13,799 nucleotides of DNA from Novosphingobium sp. (GCA_020853995.1 JADYXV010000238.1:1-13799); one strand, 5' to 3'. Counted from the first letter of the stretch, positions 1-6,950 are shown. Notes: generated by a model from the letters alone, not told the origin. A program made the numbers and translations.

Positions 1-384
1 GAGCCGCTGGCCAAAGCGCTGCTGCATTATGACGCATCAATCACTGGGCGCAAAGGCTTCCAGTCCGCTACCCGTGCAGGCCTGCCGCGTTTCGAGGTTG
101 ACCGGTCAGACGCGCAGGGCCGTTTCAAGATCAATCCGCTGGCGTCGTGGTCCAAAGACATGCTCGAAGCCTACTTCGCAGAACACAATCTGCCGCCGCA
201 TCCACTGGTTTCACAAGGCTACCCTTCCATCGGCTGCGCGCCTTGCACCACCCGCGTTGCACCGGGCGAAGACCCACGTTCGGGCCGCTGGAAGGGTTGG
301 GACAAGACCGAATGCGGCATCCATGCACCAACCGATGGCAAACCCGGCGATGAACTGCCGCCGGGCTACGATCCGGTTTTCTAA
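1..384 (+). CDS. cysH: Phosphoadenylyl/adenylyl-sulfate reductase, C-terminal part (partial at window start)
   Basis: This is the last 127 residues of the thioredoxin-dependent reductase that turns (phospho)adenylyl sulfate into sulfite in cytosolic assimilatory sulfate reduction. The frame is open from base 1 to the TAA at 382-384. Visible motifs are TGRKGFQS near the left edge, GYPSIGCAPCT in the middle, and the catalytic KTECGIH near the C-terminus, whose cysteine carries the sulfite intermediate in the family. The CxxC pair (CAPC) is one half of the four-cysteine [4Fe-4S] ligand set seen in the APS-reductase branch and absent from E. coli PAPS reductase. The other pair would lie upstream of the window. 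That suggests an iron-sulfur enzyme that may prefer APS, but the substrate cannot be settled from this fragment. It is the only plus-strand gene and converges on the next gene with a 16-base gap. Confidence 0.93.
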   Translation, partial: EPLAKALLHYDASITGRKGFQSATRAGLPRFEVDRSDAQGRFKINPLASWSKDMLEAYFAEHNLPPHPLVSQGYPSIGCAPCTTRVAPGEDPRSGRWKGWDKTECGIHAPTDGKPGDELPPGYDPVF

Positions 385-392
385 GACGATGC

Positions 393-410
393 GCTGAAAA
401 TCATTTCAGC
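393..410. terminator. Short hairpin between convergent cysH and SDR genes (weak)
   Basis: GCTGAAA (393-399) and TTTCAGC (404-410) form a perfect 7-bp inverted repeat with a 4-base loop. It starts 9 bases after the cysH stop and overlaps the last codons of the converging SDR gene. There is no clear T-run on either side, so it is at best a weak two-way terminator or an mRNA 3'-end structure. Confidence 0.3.
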
Positions 411-1321
411 CAACCCGCCTCACGATACCATGCCGCCGTGGCGTGCAAGCCCATCTGCGTCTCCACTTGCGGCGTCCACAATGCTGGCGGCGGCTGATTA
501 CCCTCGCCCACGCGCCAATCGGGATGGCACATGTAACCTACCCGATCGAGCGTCAGCTTTGCACCGTCACCCCGAAACCGTGCATCAAGACTTGCACCCC
601 AACGCAGAACTTTTTCCGGCAGATTCAAAGCTGTCACCCGCTTTCCCACGGCAACTCCGATAGCTTTGGCAAGGGCAGTGTTGGTCCACCCACCGGGCGT
701 TCCATCGTCAGGCTCAAACGTCAGATGGGTTACGTCCTCACTGCCGGGGATCAGCGCCAGAAGCAGTCGGGCAAGATCGCTTACATGGATCAGCGACAAA
801 TGCCCCTGCGGCGGCAAAGGCACAATACCGCGCTGCGCCAGCTTGAACAGTTCGAACATCTCGGTATCGCGCGGGCCATAGACCGCAGGTGGCCGCACCA
901 CCGTCCAATCCAGACTGCTGGCCTTCACCACCTTTTCCCCACGCAACTTGGACTTGCCATAGACCGACAGTTCCGGCTCGCGCGCGGACAGCGACGAGAC
1001 ATGCACAAAGCGCGGGACACCTGCATCAAGTGCGGCGTTGACCACGTTCAACGTGCCCCAAACGTTGCCATCTTCAAAGCCCTGCGGGTCTGGTGCATTG
1101 ACCACGCCTGCAATGTTCAGCACCACGCTGGCCTTGCCAACCAACCGCTGCAAAGCGCGCCGGTCTGACAAATCACCCTGCACCCATTCCACCCCGGCCC
1201 GCGCTTCTTGCGGGCGGCGAGCAAGAGCCCGGACTTCAATCCCGGCACGGGCGGCGTATTCAAGAACGGCCTGCCCGACGAACCCGGTTGCACCGGTGAT
1301 CGCCAGCAATTCTCCTGCCAT
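401..1321 (-). CDS. NAD(P)-binding extended SDR / NAD-dependent epimerase-like protein (NDUFA9-like)
   Basis: A 306-residue cytosolic oxidoreductase-like protein with a Rossmann fold. The dinucleotide-binding loop GATGFVG is at residues 10-16, a serine pair (VHVSS) at 109-110, and the SDR-type YGKSK (Tyr121, Lys125) follows, then VVRPPAVYGPRD, typical of atypical extended SDRs. The substrate is unknown. The closest named group I recognise is the complex I NDUFA9-like/NmrA-like set of NAD(P)H-binding proteins in proteobacteria, whose members often serve as cofactor-binding rather than catalytic subunits. Its ATG shares one base with the proB stop codon (TAATG), so the two are almost surely co-transcribed and translationally coupled. 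The coupling does not by itself imply a role in proline synthesis. The family call is firm; any specific reaction would be a guess. Confidence 0.88.
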   Translation of the reverse strand: MAGELLAITGATGFVGQAVLEYAARAGIEVRALARRPQEARAGVEWVQGDLSDRRALQRLVGKASVVLNIAGVVNAPDPQGFEDGNVWGTLNVVNAALDAGVPRFVHVSSLSAREPELSVYGKSKLRGEKVVKASSLDWTVVRPPAVYGPRDTEMFELFKLAQRGIVPLPPQGHLSLIHVSDLARLLLALIPGSEDVTHLTFEPDDGTPGGWTNTALAKAIGVAVGKRVTALNLPEKVLRWGASLDARFRGDGAKLTLDRVGYMCHPDWRVGEGNQPPPALWTPQVETQMGLHATAAWYREAGWLK

Positions 1322-2454
1322 TACAACAACACCATCTGGTCACGATGGATCAGTGCAGAACGCGGCGCATAGCCCAGCAATTCTTCGTGTGCGCGGCTCG
1401 GATGGCCCAGAATAAGGGCGCATTCAGCCGCGTCATACTCTGACAAACCGCGCGCAAGGGTTTGCCCGTCCGGCCCAATCACCGCAATCGCATCACCACG
1501 CTGGAACTGGCCATCAACCGCAGTCACGCCTGCCGCCAACAAGCTTGATCCACGCGCAAGTGCCGAAGCGGCCCCGGTATCGACGTGCACGGCCCCACGC
1601 ATGCGCATCTTGCCGCCCAACCAGGCCTTGCGTGCCTGCTTGCGCCCGCGTGGCAGGAAAAGGGTTCCACGATCAGACTGCAGCGCCTGCGCAATCGGCG
1701 AAACCGGCTGGCCGTCAATGATGGCAAGCGCAATGCCTGCAAACTCGGCAATTTCAGCCGCTTGCAGCTTTGATGTCATCCCGCCAGACCCCAACCCGGA
1801 CGAAGACCCGCCCGTTGCCATCGCATGGATTTCCGGCGTCACGCCACGCACAACAGGAATGCGAACCGCATCTGGTTGGCGCGGATCACGGTCGTAAAGG
1901 CCATCAATGTCCGAAAGCAGCAGTACGGCATTCGCCCCCGCCGCTTGCCCTACCCGCGCCGCAAGGCGATCATTGTCACCAAAACGGATTTCCTGCGTGG
2001 CGACCGAATCGTTTTCGTTGATCACCGGCACCGCGCCTGCAGCCAACAGCGTGCCAAGCGTTGCAGTGACGTTGAGGTAGCGCCGCCGGTCTTCAAGATC
2101 TTCCAGCGTCAGCAATATTTGCGCCGCCGTCAGCCCGTGCCCCGCCAGCAGTTCTGCCCAGAGCCCTGCCAAAGCAATCTGCCCGACCGAGGCCGCCGCT
2201 TGCGCATCGGACAAACTGCCACGACCGCCTTTGGCCAGCCCCAGCTTACGTGCGCCCAATGCAATCGCGCCCGAAGACACGACGATCACTTCCTGACCCG
2301 CAGCACGCGCCGCTGCAATCTCTGCCACCAACGCCGCCAACCATTCGCGGCGCGGCTCGCCATCCTTGCCGACAAGCAGCGCTGATCCCACTTTGACCAC
2401 GATCCGTGGGCAGGCGGCGGCATCGGTCAATTCGGTAAGCTGGCTGATTTTCAT
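1321..2454 (-). CDS. proB: Glutamate 5-kinase
   Basis: ProB phosphorylates L-glutamate to gamma-glutamyl phosphate, the first and feedback-controlled step of proline synthesis in the cytosol. The 377 residues match the usual two-domain length. The amino-acid-kinase domain carries KVGSALL (21-27), VVSSGAIALG (58-67), PVINENDSV (143-151), FGDNDRLA (158-165), LLSDIDGLYDRDP (179-191) and the SGGMTSK loop (223-229). A C-terminal PUA domain runs from about 285 to 370 and is the region linked to proline feedback in the family. The ATG at 2454 has no strong Shine-Dalgarno sequence, but it puts the kinase core the usual distance in, and no other ATG lies near. It follows obgE after 72 bases and overlaps the SDR gene, giving obgE-proB-SDR as a likely unit. 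proA, the usual partner, is not in the window. Confidence 0.97.
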   Translation of the reverse strand: MKISQLTELTDAAACPRIVVKVGSALLVGKDGEPRREWLAALVAEIAAARAAGQEVIVVSSGAIALGARKLGLAKGGRGSLSDAQAAASVGQIALAGLWAELLAGHGLTAAQILLTLEDLEDRRRYLNVTATLGTLLAAGAVPVINENDSVATQEIRFGDNDRLAARVGQAAGANAVLLLSDIDGLYDRDPRQPDAVRIPVVRGVTPEIHAMATGGSSSGLGSGGMTSKLQAAEIAEFAGIALAIIDGQPVSPIAQALQSDRGTLFLPRGRKQARKAWLGGKMRMRGAVHVDTGAASALARGSSLLAAGVTAVDGQFQRGDAIAVIGPDGQTLARGLSEYDAAECALILGHPSRAHEELLGYAPRSALIHRDQMVLL

Positions 2455-2526
2455 ATGAAAGCCGCTTAGGGTAATTGTGACAGGGCGTGAAGGTCTAGCG
2501 GTCGTATCTATGGCGCAGTCCGGCGA

Positions 2527-3585
2527 TCAGATTGGCGACCACGGCTTCGTGTCATCGGCGTCCTCAACCTCACCGGTCGGGCGTTCGGTGATCGTGGCTG
2601 CTGGCAAATGGCCCAGAACTGCGTCAAGCAACGCATCGATGCCCTTGCCTGTCGCCCCCGATATTGGGAAAACCATGTCCGCACCGGCATCCAGCAATTC
2701 CTTGGTGAATGCCTGCACCAGTTCCTTGTCGACCAGATCGATCTTGTTCAGCGCAACCAGGCGGGGCTTTTCGCTCAAGCCTGCGCCATATGCTTCCAGT
2801 TCGCCTTCAACCACGTGCATTGCCTCAACCGGGTCAACATCGCTGTGAATATCAACCAGATGGATCAGCACACGGCAGCGTTCGATATGGCCAAGGAAAC
2901 GGTCACCAATTCCGGCGCCTTCGGCGGCACCCTCGATCAGACCGGGGATATCAGCCAGAACGAATTCACGATTACGATGCCGCACCACGCCCAATTGCGG
3001 GCGCAGCGTGGTGAACGCATATTCGCCGACTTTGGCCTTGGTGTTGGTGATCTGATTGATGAAAGTCGATTTTCCGGCGTTTGGCAGGCCGACCAGGCCA
3101 GCGTCAGCCAGCAACTTCAAGCGCAGCCAGACGTACAATTCCTCACCCGGCCAGCCCGGGCCGCACTGGCGCGGCGCACGGTTGGTGGATGATTTGTAAG
3201 AAGCATTGCCGCGTCCACCATCACCGCCGCGCAACAACACGACGCGCTCACCCACTTCGGTAAGGTCTAGCAGTACGGTTTCGCGATCATCGTCAAGCAC
3301 TTGCGTACCCACCGGAACGCGAATGATCAGGTCTTCACCACCCGCGCCCGTGCGATTGGCGCCTGCGCCACCATGGCCGCGCTGCGCCTTGAAGTGCTGG
3401 GTATAGCGAAAGTCGATAAGAGTGTTCAAACCGGCTACGGCTTCGAACACGATGTCGCCACCTTTGCCGCCATTGCCGCCATTGGGGCCGCCGTATTCTT
3501 CATACTTTTCGCGCCGGAAACTGACTGCGCCCGGGCCACCCATGCCTGAACGGATGAAGATTTTTGCTTGGTCGAGAAAATGCAT
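2527..3585 (-). CDS. obgE: Obg-family GTPase (50S ribosome assembly, growth and stress control)
   Basis: ObgE (CgtA) is an essential GTPase that binds the large ribosomal subunit late in assembly and ties growth to nutrient stress. The 352-residue product has the glycine-rich Obg fold at about 1-158 (many GG steps, e.g. GGPNGGNGGKGGD at 32-44). The G domain follows with G1 GLPNAGKS (166-173), G2 FTT (191-193), G3 DIPG (212-215), G4 NKID (280-283) and G5 ISG (308-310). Only a short acidic tail follows (EVEDADD), so the long C-terminal OCT domain of some Gram-positive Obgs is missing, as is usual in proteobacteria. The ATG at 3585 has a poor Shine-Dalgarno. A possible small frame upstream ends 6 bases before it, which could couple translation. 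The common neighbours rplU and rpmA are not here. Confidence 0.97.
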   Translation of the reverse strand: MHFLDQAKIFIRSGMGGPGAVSFRREKYEEYGGPNGGNGGKGGDIVFEAVAGLNTLIDFRYTQHFKAQRGHGGAGANRTGAGGEDLIIRVPVGTQVLDDDRETVLLDLTEVGERVVLLRGGDGGRGNASYKSSTNRAPRQCGPGWPGEELYVWLRLKLLADAGLVGLPNAGKSTFINQITNTKAKVGEYAFTTLRPQLGVVRHRNREFVLADIPGLIEGAAEGAGIGDRFLGHIERCRVLIHLVDIHSDVDPVEAMHVVEGELEAYGAGLSEKPRLVALNKIDLVDKELVQAFTKELLDAGADMVFPISGATGKGIDALLDAVLGHLPAATITERPTGEVEDADDTKPWSPI

Positions 3586-3591
3586 GACGGG

Positions 3592-3720
3592 TTACTGATC
3601 CAACAACAGGCCCGAAAAAACTGCCAAAGCGAATGTTGCCGACAGAAAGAAACCGCGCAAGGCCTGCTTGAAACATGCGGTTCTGTTAATGCCTGACGGA
3701 GCCAACAGGGTTACCCCCAC
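3592..3720 (-). CDS. Possible 42-residue membrane peptide just upstream of obgE
   Basis: On the minus strand a GTG at 3720 opens a 42-codon frame ending in TAA at 3592-3594, six bases before the obgE ATG. The second half of the product is a convincing single membrane span, roughly ALRGFFLSATFALAVFSGLL, preceded by K and R (positive-inside) and ending LLDQ. I do not recognise a family. Support is thin: the start is non-ATG (a TTG six codons in is equally possible), the ribosome site is weak, and third-position GC is only about 62 percent, below the neighbouring genes. It could be a real leader or small protein that couples translation into obgE, or a chance frame in a promoter region. Confidence 0.22.
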   Translation of the reverse strand: MGVTLLAPSGINRTACFKQALRGFFLSATFALAVFSGLLLDQ

Positions 3721-3772
3721 TTTTACGCTATGGTCCCGTTGCCGGCATTATTTCCAACGACACAAGCCATCA

Positions 3773-3799
3773 GAGGCGCTGCCCATAGCGCAGCGCCTC
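3773..3799 (-). terminator. 10-bp hairpin after the lipoprotein gene (probable 3' end structure)
   Basis: GAGGCGCTGC (3773-3782) and GCAGCGCCTC (3790-3799) form a perfect 10-bp stem with a 7-base loop. It lies 45-71 bases after the stop codon of the minus-strand lipoprotein gene and before obgE. There is no U-run after it on either strand, so it is either a weak or Rho-assisted terminator or a stabilising 3' structure. The remaining spacer up to obgE shows no tRNA or other RNA gene. Confidence 0.5.
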
Positions 3800-3843
3800 A
3801 GTTGTGACCAGACTGATTCTCAACCGATCAAGTCGAAGGAACC

Positions 3844-4575
3844 TCAGCTTCCCCCGGCACCGGACGTCTGCCCTGCCGGACGGGTTGCCGGGATATAGGG
3901 CGATGCAGCCGAGGCCGACGACCCATAACGCGCCTCCCATTGCGCCAAGTCGTTGCGGTAAGCCTCGTACCGGCGATAGAAATCGTCGAATACCACCTCG
4001 ATGCTCGGCAGGCTGCGAACAGCAAACGGCTCAAGCTCGGCCGATTTGATCGCCATGCCATCCAGCATTACCGCGTTCACAGCATCGCAAAAGTCGGTTA
4101 GCGTCGGCGGCAACGCATAATGATTATAGACTGACGTGATATAGCTTTCACGCGGCGCAATGTACTTTGCTCCGTATCGCGTCTTGAACTCGGCATCGAG
4201 TTTCTTGTTATACGCATTCAGCGTCTTTGCATGCGTCGTCAGGAAAGCCTTGTAACGCGGCAAGATGTCGACATGCTTTGGCGAACTGCAGTTCAGCGCA
4301 GCCACATTATAGGCCGACCGCAAATTCCAAACGATCTGCGTGTTCGAAATGTCGCGGTTGATCGATCTGCGCAGGCCGCTCGCGTCGGCTGGCGGAAGAT
4401 AGATGTTACCGGAAGCCCCGTTTGGCGGCATCGGCTTTGGCGGAATCGCCACAACTTTGGGCGGGGGTGGCGGCGGTGGCGGTGGCGGCGGCGCTTTTGG
4501 TGCGCACGAAGCCAGGCCGATGGCCAGCGCGGATACGATCAAAGTTGGCGCAAGCGCGCGCCCGATACGAAGCAT
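3844..4575 (-). CDS. Proline-rich lipoprotein of unknown function
   Basis: I do not recognise this family. From the ATG at 4575 it encodes 243 residues. The start is chosen over an upstream one (4656) because GGGGAAA sits 5 bases before it and a proper lipoprotein signal begins there: an R at 3 and 6, a hydrophobic run, then the lipobox LASC with Cys24. The mature N-terminus has a run of 11 prolines (about residues 28-38) and further Pro/Gly linker. The globular part (about 60-225) is rich in Tyr and Arg with two cysteines (LNCSSP, TDFCDA) that might form a disulfide. The C-terminus is low-complexity S/A/P/G. Asp at +2 is absent (Cys-Ala-Pro), which fits outer-membrane sorting by Lol. It stands alone between the BI-1 terminator and obgE, so it is probably its own transcription unit. 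Confidence 0.85.
   Translation of the reverse strand: MLRIGRALAPTLIVSALAIGLASCAPKAPPPPPPPPPPPKVVAIPPKPMPPNGASGNIYLPPADASGLRRSINRDISNTQIVWNLRSAYNVAALNCSSPKHVDILPRYKAFLTTHAKTLNAYNKKLDAEFKTRYGAKYIAPRESYITSVYNHYALPPTLTDFCDAVNAVMLDGMAIKSAELEPFAVRSLPSIEVVFDDFYRRYEAYRNDLAQWEARYGSSASAASPYIPATRPAGQTSGAGGS
4459..4491 (-). repeat. Polyproline-coding GC-rich tract (11 Pro codons)
   Basis: Eleven consecutive proline codons (CCG, CCA, CCC mixed) just after the lipobox of the lipoprotein gene. On the plus strand this reads as a G/C-only stretch broken by a few T. Such runs stall ribosomes without elongation factor P, and the near-triplet repeat is a possible site for length change by slippage in multiples of three. 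Confidence 0.85.
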
Positions 4576-4580
4576 TGGCG

Positions 4581-4587
4581 TTTCCCC
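4581..4587 (-). promoter_or_regulatory. Shine-Dalgarno that fixes the lipoprotein start
   Basis: GGGGAAA on the minus strand, 5 bases before the ATG at 4575. No comparable site supports the longer frame that opens at 4656. Confidence 0.7.
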
Positions 4588-4709
4588 AGATGATCCCGTT
4601 GGTCCAAGAACTTTCCGAATTTCAGTCGGAACTTGAGCCCCGGATCCTTTCTGCAAGCTTAAAAAAATTCCTTAGCGCGACTGCAGCGCCAGAAGAAAGC
4701 CCCAGACGC

Positions 4710-4744
4710 AAAAAACCCGACGAGCCGAGAACTCGCCGGGTTTT
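4710..4744 (-). terminator. Intrinsic terminator of the BI-1 gene
   Basis: The stem pairs 4732-4740 with 4716-4724. Read on the minus strand it is CCCGGCGAG, a 7-base loop, CTCGTCGGG, then six T. On the minus strand all nine pairs form (one is G-U). On the plus strand the same position becomes an A-C mismatch, so the structure is built for the BI-1 gene, whose stop codon is about 23 bases upstream. A four-A run before the stem can extend it by A-U pairs. Confidence 0.9.
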
Positions 4745-4766
4745 GTATGCGATCAGTTGAGTAGGA

Positions 4767-5510
4767 TCAGCGACGCTCACCCATGAACTGCAGCAGGAAC
4801 TGGAACATGTTGATGAAATCGAGATAGAGGCTGAGCGCGCCGAGAACGACGGCCTTGCCCGCAAAATCCGTACCTGCAACGTAAGCGTACTGCTCTTTGA
4901 GGCGCTGCGTATCGTAAGCGGTGAGGCCTGCGAAGATCAGAACGCCAAGGAAGCTGATAGCCCAGCCCAGGCCAGAAGACTTCAGGAACATATTGAGCAG
5001 CGATGCGATCAACAGGCCGAAAACACCCATGATCAGGAAGCTGCCCATGCCGGACAGGTCCTTTTTGGTGGTGTAGCCATACAAGCTCAGGCCGGCGAAT
5101 GCACCTGCGGTAGCAAAGAAGGTGGTTGCGATTGAGGCGCCGGTGTAAACCAGAAAGATGGTCGACATCGACAGGCCCATCGCCACGGCAAAGCCCCAAA
5201 ACATGCCCTGCAAGGCCGTAGTGGAGAACTTGTTTGCGCCAAAGCTCATGAACAATACGAAGGCCAGAGGTGCAAGCATTACCAGCCACATAAGCGGCGT
5301 GCCGGCAACAGCCTGGGTCATGCCTGAAGTTACTGCCATCAGCGCAACAATGCCTGAAAGCATGACGCCCGAGGCCATGTAATTATAGATCGACAGCATG
5401 TGACGACGCAGACCCGCGTCGAACACTTCGCCGCGAGTTGACGTGCCGGAAAGGCTCGGAGACGCGCCGAAGCCCCTTCCGGTGGGCTGAGGGTCGTTCC
5501 AATTTGCCAT
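4767..5510 (-). CDS. Bax inhibitor-1 / YccA family membrane protein
   Basis: A 247-residue polytopic inner-membrane protein of the BI-1 (UPF0005, TMBIM) family; bacterial members such as BsYetJ act as pH-sensitive calcium leak channels and E. coli YccA modulates the FtsH protease. Evidence: a polar N-terminal tail of about 35 residues, then some seven hydrophobic spans (among them YNYMASGVMLSGIVALMAV, PLMWLVMLAPLAFVLFMSF and FLIMGVFGLLIASLLNMF). The hallmark AYDTQRLKEQY precedes the last span, and LSLYLDFINMFQFLLQFMG is the typical C-terminus. The ATG at 5510 is preferred over an in-frame TTG at 5516 because GGAG lies 8 bases before the ATG but only 2 before the TTG. It has its own promoter and terminator, so it seems to be a single-gene unit. 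Whether it carries calcium here is unknown. Confidence 0.93.
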   Translation of the reverse strand: MANWNDPQPTGRGFGASPSLSGTSTRGEVFDAGLRRHMLSIYNYMASGVMLSGIVALMAVTSGMTQAVAGTPLMWLVMLAPLAFVLFMSFGANKFSTTALQGMFWGFAVAMGLSMSTIFLVYTGASIATTFFATAGAFAGLSLYGYTTKKDLSGMGSFLIMGVFGLLIASLLNMFLKSSGLGWAISFLGVLIFAGLTAYDTQRLKEQYAYVAGTDFAGKAVVLGALSLYLDFINMFQFLLQFMGERR

Positions 5511-5518
5511 TTTCAAAG

Positions 5519-5524
5519 CTCCGT
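5519..5524 (-). promoter_or_regulatory. Shine-Dalgarno that fixes the BI-1 start
   Basis: ACGGAG on the minus strand, 8 bases before the ATG at 5510. It is too close to the upstream TTG (5516) to serve it. Confidence 0.7.
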
Positions 5525-5552
5525 TCTGTGGCCCCGATGGCCACGTAGTGCG

Positions 5553-5581
5553 AATATCGGCATAGTATCGCGCGGTTTCAA
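5553..5581 (-). promoter_or_regulatory. Predicted sigma70-type promoter of the BI-1 gene
   Basis: Minus strand -35 TTGAAA (5576-5581, 5 of 6 to consensus), a 17-base spacer, and -10 GATATT (5553-5558, 4 of 6). Transcription would start near 5546, giving a leader of about 36 bases. A perfect inverted repeat GGTTTC/GAAACC (5574-5589, 4-base loop) covers the -35 box, and a second one, GTGGCC/GGCCAC (5528-5544), falls in the leader. Prediction by eye only. Confidence 0.5.
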
Positions 5582-5633
5582 GCGAAACCAGCAGAATCGG
5601 ACCACAATGATTTGTAACGAATTGTTGCGGAGT

Positions 5634-6440
5634 TCAGCTGCGCTCCCGCGCCTGTTCGGTCATTTCGGCGCTACGGTCCCGCGCGCCGCGCAAAGTATCC
5701 TCCATCAACAGCGCCAGACGGCGGTCTGCATCAAGGATATCAATGCCCACTTGCGTTACACCACCTGGGCTGGCGACGCGGCGCGCCAATTCACCCGGCG
5801 AATGTTCGGACGCTGCGGCCAGCATGGCGGCCCCTTCAACCATCGACAATGCCAGCCGGTCTGCTTGCGCGCGCGGCAGGCCCAATGCAGCAGCACCTTC
5901 GGCCAAAGCATCGATAAAGCGATAAACGAATGCAGGCCCGGAACCTGCCAGCGCAGTCACCAGATCCATCTGATCTTCGCGGTCAAGCCACTCTGCCTGC
6001 CCCAGCGGCGTCATCAACGCCTCCGTCTGCTCCCGCGCTGCACCGTCAGCATCGCCAAACAGCGCAATGGGCGATTTGCCCAAGGCTGCAGCCAAATTGG
6101 GCATCACCCGCACGACGGCCTTGGCAGCCGGAAAAGCGCTGCGCAACGTGCCAAGATCAACGCCAGCAAGGATCGAAAGCAAAAGTGTTTCAGGGCCAAC
6201 AAACGGCAGCACCATCGCCGCAGCATCGGGCAACTGCTGTGGCTTGAAGCCGAGCAGCACCACTTCAAACGCCGCCTCACCCGCAGGCGCGGCATCCAGC
6301 AACCGCACGCCGTCCGGCGCTGACTTCAAATAGGGATCGACGACCGTAAAGCTTTCGGGCGCAAAGCCACCGTCGAGCCAGCCCTTCAGCATGGCCCCGC
6401 CCATATTGCCGCAGCCGAACTGGAGAAGCGTCATAGCCAT
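5634..6440 (-). CDS. proC: Pyrroline-5-carboxylate reductase
   Basis: ProC reduces 1-pyrroline-5-carboxylate to L-proline with NAD(P)H, the last step of proline synthesis, as a cytosolic oligomer. The 268 residues match the family length. Seen: the Rossmann loop GCGNMGG (9-15), LLGFKPQ (62-68), SILAGV (89-94), RVMPN (111-115), the dimer-domain LAGSGPAFVY (164-173) and the C-terminal signature ASPGGVTQ (223-230). The last deviates from the usual SPGGTT, and MPN is followed by LAA rather than the common TP. The two candidate ATGs (6440 and 6434) differ by two residues and cannot be told apart. It follows the YbjN-like gene by 6 bases, so the pair share one transcript. proB is 3 kb away in another unit and proA is not seen. 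Confidence 0.96.
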   Translation of the reverse strand: MAMTLLQFGCGNMGGAMLKGWLDGGFAPESFTVVDPYLKSAPDGVRLLDAAPAGEAAFEVVLLGFKPQQLPDAAAMVLPFVGPETLLLSILAGVDLGTLRSAFPAAKAVVRVMPNLAAALGKSPIALFGDADGAAREQTEALMTPLGQAEWLDREDQMDLVTALAGSGPAFVYRFIDALAEGAAALGLPRAQADRLALSMVEGAAMLAAASEHSPGELARRVASPGGVTQVGIDILDADRRLALLMEDTLRGARDRSAEMTEQARERS

Positions 6441-6446
6441 CTGCGA

Positions 6447-6950
6447 TCAAGCCTCGCCCGCTGCGTCAACCATTGCACTCGTAAGTGCTTCGGCCGGGCT
6501 CTTGTCACCCCAAAGCACAAACTGGAACGCGGGGTAAAACCGGTCGCATTCATCAACCGCAGCTTCAATCGCAGCTTGCGCCTGCCCCAGGCTCAACAAC
6601 CCGTCATCGCCCAGCATCAGCCCATGCCGGTATAGCAGCACCGAACCGTTGGACCAGATATCAAAATGGCCGATCCACACTTGTTCGTTGATCAGCGCCA
6701 TCAATTCGAAGACTACGCTTTTCTTGTCATCGGCAATGCGGATGTCGGGCAAGCACAGGATCTGTAACACATGATCTTCGGCCCGCCAGATCGCGCGCAC
6801 TTGATAATTCGCCCAGGACCCTTGAATTTCGCCGCTAACCTCGTCGTCCGAGACGAACTCGCAGGGCCAGCCGCGCGCCTCAAACAATGAGGCGATCATG
6901 TCGACCGGAGCCGCCTCGTCGCGCTCGTTGTCGTCATGGCCGGTCCGCAT
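6447..6950 (-). CDS. YbjN domain-containing protein
   Basis: A 167-residue cytosolic protein of the YbjN family, whose fold resembles type III secretion chaperones. E. coli YbjN affects motility, stress resistance and toxin-antitoxin stability, but its biochemical role is unknown. Family signs include the opening DMIASLFEARGWPCEF, the central strand pattern LQILCLPDIRI, then FELMALINEQVWIGHFDIWS and a C-terminal helix with DRFYPAFQFVLW. The longest frame starts at 7034, but the first 28 residues look like leader DNA read through. AGGGGA sits 6 bases before the ATG at 6950, so I place the start there. It is followed immediately by proC, and this pairing is one I associate with alphaproteobacteria, which hints at a link to ProC folding or control. 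That link is inference. Confidence 0.88.
   Translation of the reverse strand: MRTGHDDNERDEAAPVDMIASLFEARGWPCEFVSDDEVSGEIQGSWANYQVRAIWRAEDHVLQILCLPDIRIADDKKSVVFELMALINEQVWIGHFDIWSNGSVLLYRHGLMLGDDGLLSLGQAQAAIEAAVDECDRFYPAFQFVLWGDKSPAEALTSAMVDAAGEA

Noticed and set aside
3301..3549. Plus-strand frame with a hydrophobic Ala/Ile/Phe segment opposite obgE
   Set aside because: The hydrophobic stretch arises from reading the glycine-rich Obg fold codons backwards; obgE is certain here.
3586..3843. tRNA or small structured RNA between the lipoprotein gene and obgE
   Set aside because: Only a simple hairpin (3773-3799) is present; no T-loop, anticodon arm or cloverleaf pairing was found on either strand.
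4576..4656. N-terminal 27-residue extension of the lipoprotein
   Set aside because: It would bury the lipoprotein signal peptide; GGGGAAA and the lipobox spacing support the ATG at 4575.
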